Shown here piece by piece: positions 32,599 through 34,603 of a stretch of DNA of 34,603 nt; the first letter of the stretch is position 1; each line of letters opens with the position of its first letter. The stretch covers positions 1 through 34,603 of the forward strand of contig JAUNVP010000020.1 of NCBI GenBank assembly GCA_030537615.1, read 5' to 3'. The stretch comes from Actinomycetaceae bacterium. GTDB lineage: Bacteria > Actinomycetota > Actinomycetes > Actinomycetales > Actinomycetaceae. The position numbers were made by a program, and so were the translations under genes. The notes under the pieces were generated by a model. That model was not told the origin of the DNA and did not search any database. It was given only the letters and a program-made list of their open reading frames with translations.

Positions 32599-34578
32599 AT
32601 GACTGATCAATTGATACATGGCCTGTACCGCGAAGGCGAAAAAATCGCGGATACCAAGGCACCGATGGATGTGCCGCTGTCAGAATGCTGGGAAACGCGC
32701 AAGTTCAGCGCCAAACTGGTTGCGCCCGCTAACCGACGTAAAGTGAAGGTTATTATCGTCGGTACCGGTCTTGCCGGTGGCGCTGCCGCTGCTTCACTGG
32801 GTGAAATGGGCTACCAGGTTCACGCATTCTTCTACCAGGACTCTGCCCGTCGCGCACACTCTATTGCCGCTCAAGGTGGCATTAACGCTGCCAAGAACTA
32901 CCGCAACGACTCGGACTCGGTTTACCGTCTCTTCTACGACACGGTTAAAGGCGGCGACTACCGCTCTCGTGAAACCAACGTCTACCGTCTCGCGGAAGTT
33001 TCAGCGAACATTATTGACCAGTGTGTAGCGCAGGGTGTTCCGTTCGCCCGCGAGTATGGCGGCCTCCTCGACAACCGTTCATTCGGTGGCGTGCAGGTTT
33101 CCCGTACGTTCTACGCGCGCGGCCAGACAGGACAGCAGCTCCTCATTGGTGCGTACCAGGCTCTCGAACGTCAGGTTAAGGCTGGGACAGTCACCGAGCA
33201 CCCGCGTCACGAAATGGTTGAACTCATCGTTGTCGACGGGAAAGCCCGTGGCATCGTCGCTCGCGATATGACGACCGGCAAACTCGAAACCCATCTTGCT
33301 GATGCCGTGGTTCTGGCATCGGGCGGCTACGGTAACGTGTTCTTCCTTTCGACCAATGCGATGGGATGTAACGCGACCGCAGCTTGGCGTGCTCACCGCA
33401 AGGGGGCCTACTTCGGCAACCCGTCCTACACGCAGATTCACCCGACGTGTATTCCGCAGCACGGCACGCAGCAATCGAAACTGACGCTGATGTCGGAGTC
33501 ACTGCGTAACGATGGGCGTATCTGGGTTCCCAAGCGAGCTGAGGACTGCCAGAAGGATCCGCGCGATATTCCCGAAGAAGATCGTGACTACTACCTCGAA
33601 CGCATCTACCCGTCGTTCGGTAACCTCGTTCCCCGTGATATCGCTTCGCGGCAGGCGAAGAACATGTGTGACGAGGGACGCGGCGTAGGTCCCGAGATTG
33701 ACGGCGTTGCACGCGGCGTTTACCTCGACTTCGCCGAAGCTATCGAGCGTATGGGACGGGACGTCGTATCCGCTAAGTACGGCAACCTCTTCGACATGTA
33801 CGAGCGCATCACGGGCGACAACCCGTACGAAACCCCGATGCGTATCTACCCGGCCGTGCACTACACGATGGGTGGCCTATGGGTCGACTACGACCTCGAG
33901 TCCAACCTCCCGGGTCTGTACGTTGCGGGTGAGGCAAACTTCTCCGACCACGGTGCGAACCGTCTCGGCGCCTCCGCACTCATGCAGGGGCTGTCAGATG
34001 GCTACTTCGTACTTCCGAATACGATCAACAACTACCTGGCAGATGCCCCCACTTTTGACCCGGTGGATGAAAACACGCCAGAGGTTGTTCAAGCACTCCA
34101 GGACGCGCAGGCGAAGATCGACAAGCTCATGTCGATTGACGGCAACCGTTCAGTGGACGACTTCCATAAGGAACTCGGCCACATCATGTGGGAATACTGC
34201 GGAATGGAACGTTCCGAAGAAGGACTCAAGAAGGCGATCGGCATGATCCGAAAGCTTCGCGAGGAGTTCTGGCGTAACGTTCGTGTCCCGGGCAAGGCGA
34301 TCGGTGAGCTCAACCAGTCGCTTGAGCGGGCAGGCCGCGTGGCAGACTTCCTCGAACTGGGAGAACTCATGTGTATTGATGCTCTCCACCGTGAGGAATC
34401 CTGTGGCGGTCACTTCCGCGCAGAATCACAAACCCCCGAAGGCGAAGCTCTTCGCAACGACGATGAATACCTCTACGTCGCGGCGTGGGAGTGGGGCGGC
34501 GAGAACGGCGCTCCCACCCTCCATAAGGAAGACCTCGTCTACAAGAACATCGAGCTGAAGCAGCGGAGTTACAAGTGA
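32599..34578 (+). CDS. sdhA: Succinate dehydrogenase flavoprotein subunit
   Basis: Catalytic FAD subunit on the cytoplasmic face of the membrane, oxidising succinate to fumarate (or the reverse). From ATG 32599 it has 659 residues, long as in the b558-type enzymes. The dinucleotide site GTGLAGG (55-61), covalent FAD histidine in [12 protein letters not shown] (H87), HPTCIP, and [12 protein letters not shown] plus [14 protein letters not shown] are visible. GAGGA 8 bases upstream supports this start over a GTG at 32584 that overlaps the sdhC stop. The stop overlaps the sdhB start by 4 bases. Confidence 0.96.
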   Translation: MTDQLIHGLYREGEKIADTKAPMDVPLSECWETRKFSAKLVAPANRRKVKVIIVGTGLAGGAAAASLGEMGYQVHAFFYQDSARRAHSIAAQGGINAAKNYRNDSDSVYRLFYDTVKGGDYRSRETNVYRLAEVSANIIDQCVAQGVPFAREYGGLLDNRSFGGVQVSRTFYARGQTGQQLLIGAYQALERQVKAGTVTEHPRHEMVELIVVDGKARGIVARDMTTGKLETHLADAVVLASGGYGNVFFLSTNAMGCNATAAWRAHRKGAYFGNPSYTQIHPTCIPQHGTQQSKLTLMSESLRNDGRIWVPKRAEDCQKDPRDIPEEDRDYYLERIYPSFGNLVPRDIASRQAKNMCDEGRGVGPEIDGVARGVYLDFAEAIERMGRDVVSAKYGNLFDMYERITGDNPYETPMRIYPAVHYTMGGLWVDYDLESNLPGLYVAGEANFSDHGANRLGASALMQGLSDGYFVLPNTINNYLADAPTFDPVDENTPEVVQALQDAQAKIDKLMSIDGNRSVDDFHKELGHIMWEYCGMERSEEGLKKAIGMIRKLREEFWRNVRVPGKAIGELNQSLERAGRVADFLELGELMCIDALHREESCGGHFRAESQTPEGEALRNDDEYLYVAAWEWGGENGAPTLHKEDLVYKNIELKQRSYK

Positions 34579-34603
34579 ACATTACACTCAAAATCTGGCG
34601 CCA
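34575..34603 (+). CDS. sdhB: Succinate dehydrogenase iron-sulfur subunit, start only
   Basis: Only the first nine codons (MNITLKIWR) lie in the window, opening with GTG in the sdhA stop (GTGA overlap). The sequence matches the usual N-terminus of actinobacterial SdhB, and the position after sdhA makes the call likely. Confidence 0.8.

Overview
The window comes from an actinobacterium. The ribosomal-protein order, the short-lid adenylate kinase, the type-Z (zinc) S14, the actinobacterial SecY N-terminus, a glmM/coaA/glmS/nnr/alr/tsaEB/rimI block and a DtxR/IdeR-like iron box all point that way. The moderately high G+C and frequent GTG/TTG starts fit a member of the Actinomycetaceae (Arcanobacterium/Trueperella/Actinomyces-like), but the genus is my inference.

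Layout. Positions 1-940 hold the end of the S10 ribosomal operon (rplP, rpmC, rpsQ), closed by a strong hairpin. Positions 1000-5420 hold a four-gene insert: a heterodimeric exporter-fold ABC transporter and two small paralogous membrane proteins, preceded by an iron-box-like site. The spc operon follows (rplN to rplO, 5774-10068), then secY-adk-map (10217-13007), then infA-rpmJ-rpsM-rpsK-rpoA-rplQ (13161-16169). There is no rpsD between rpsK and rpoA; a hairpin-rich leader sits there instead. A repeat-bearing intergenic region leads to a polyphosphate-glucokinase-like ROK gene overlapping truA, then rplM-rpsI and glmM.

The second half carries a tandem-repeat intergenic region (20.95-21.22 kb) between glmM and two minus-strand genes for exported proteins (a lipase-like alpha/beta hydrolase and an unknown membrane-anchored protein). 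Then come coaA (minus), and glmS-nnr-alr-tsaE-tsaB-rimI as one tightly overlapping plus-strand operon. A convergent nitroreductase and an sdhCAB operon (sdhB cut by the window end) finish the window.

Most of the window is housekeeping: translation, protein export, nucleotide balance, UDP-GlcNAc and D-alanine supply for peptidoglycan, CoA synthesis, tRNA t6A modification and respiration. The accessory parts are the iron-box ABC cassette splitting the S10 and spc operons, the hydrolase pair, the repeat regions, and the palindrome-rich control region between the nitroreductase and sdhC.
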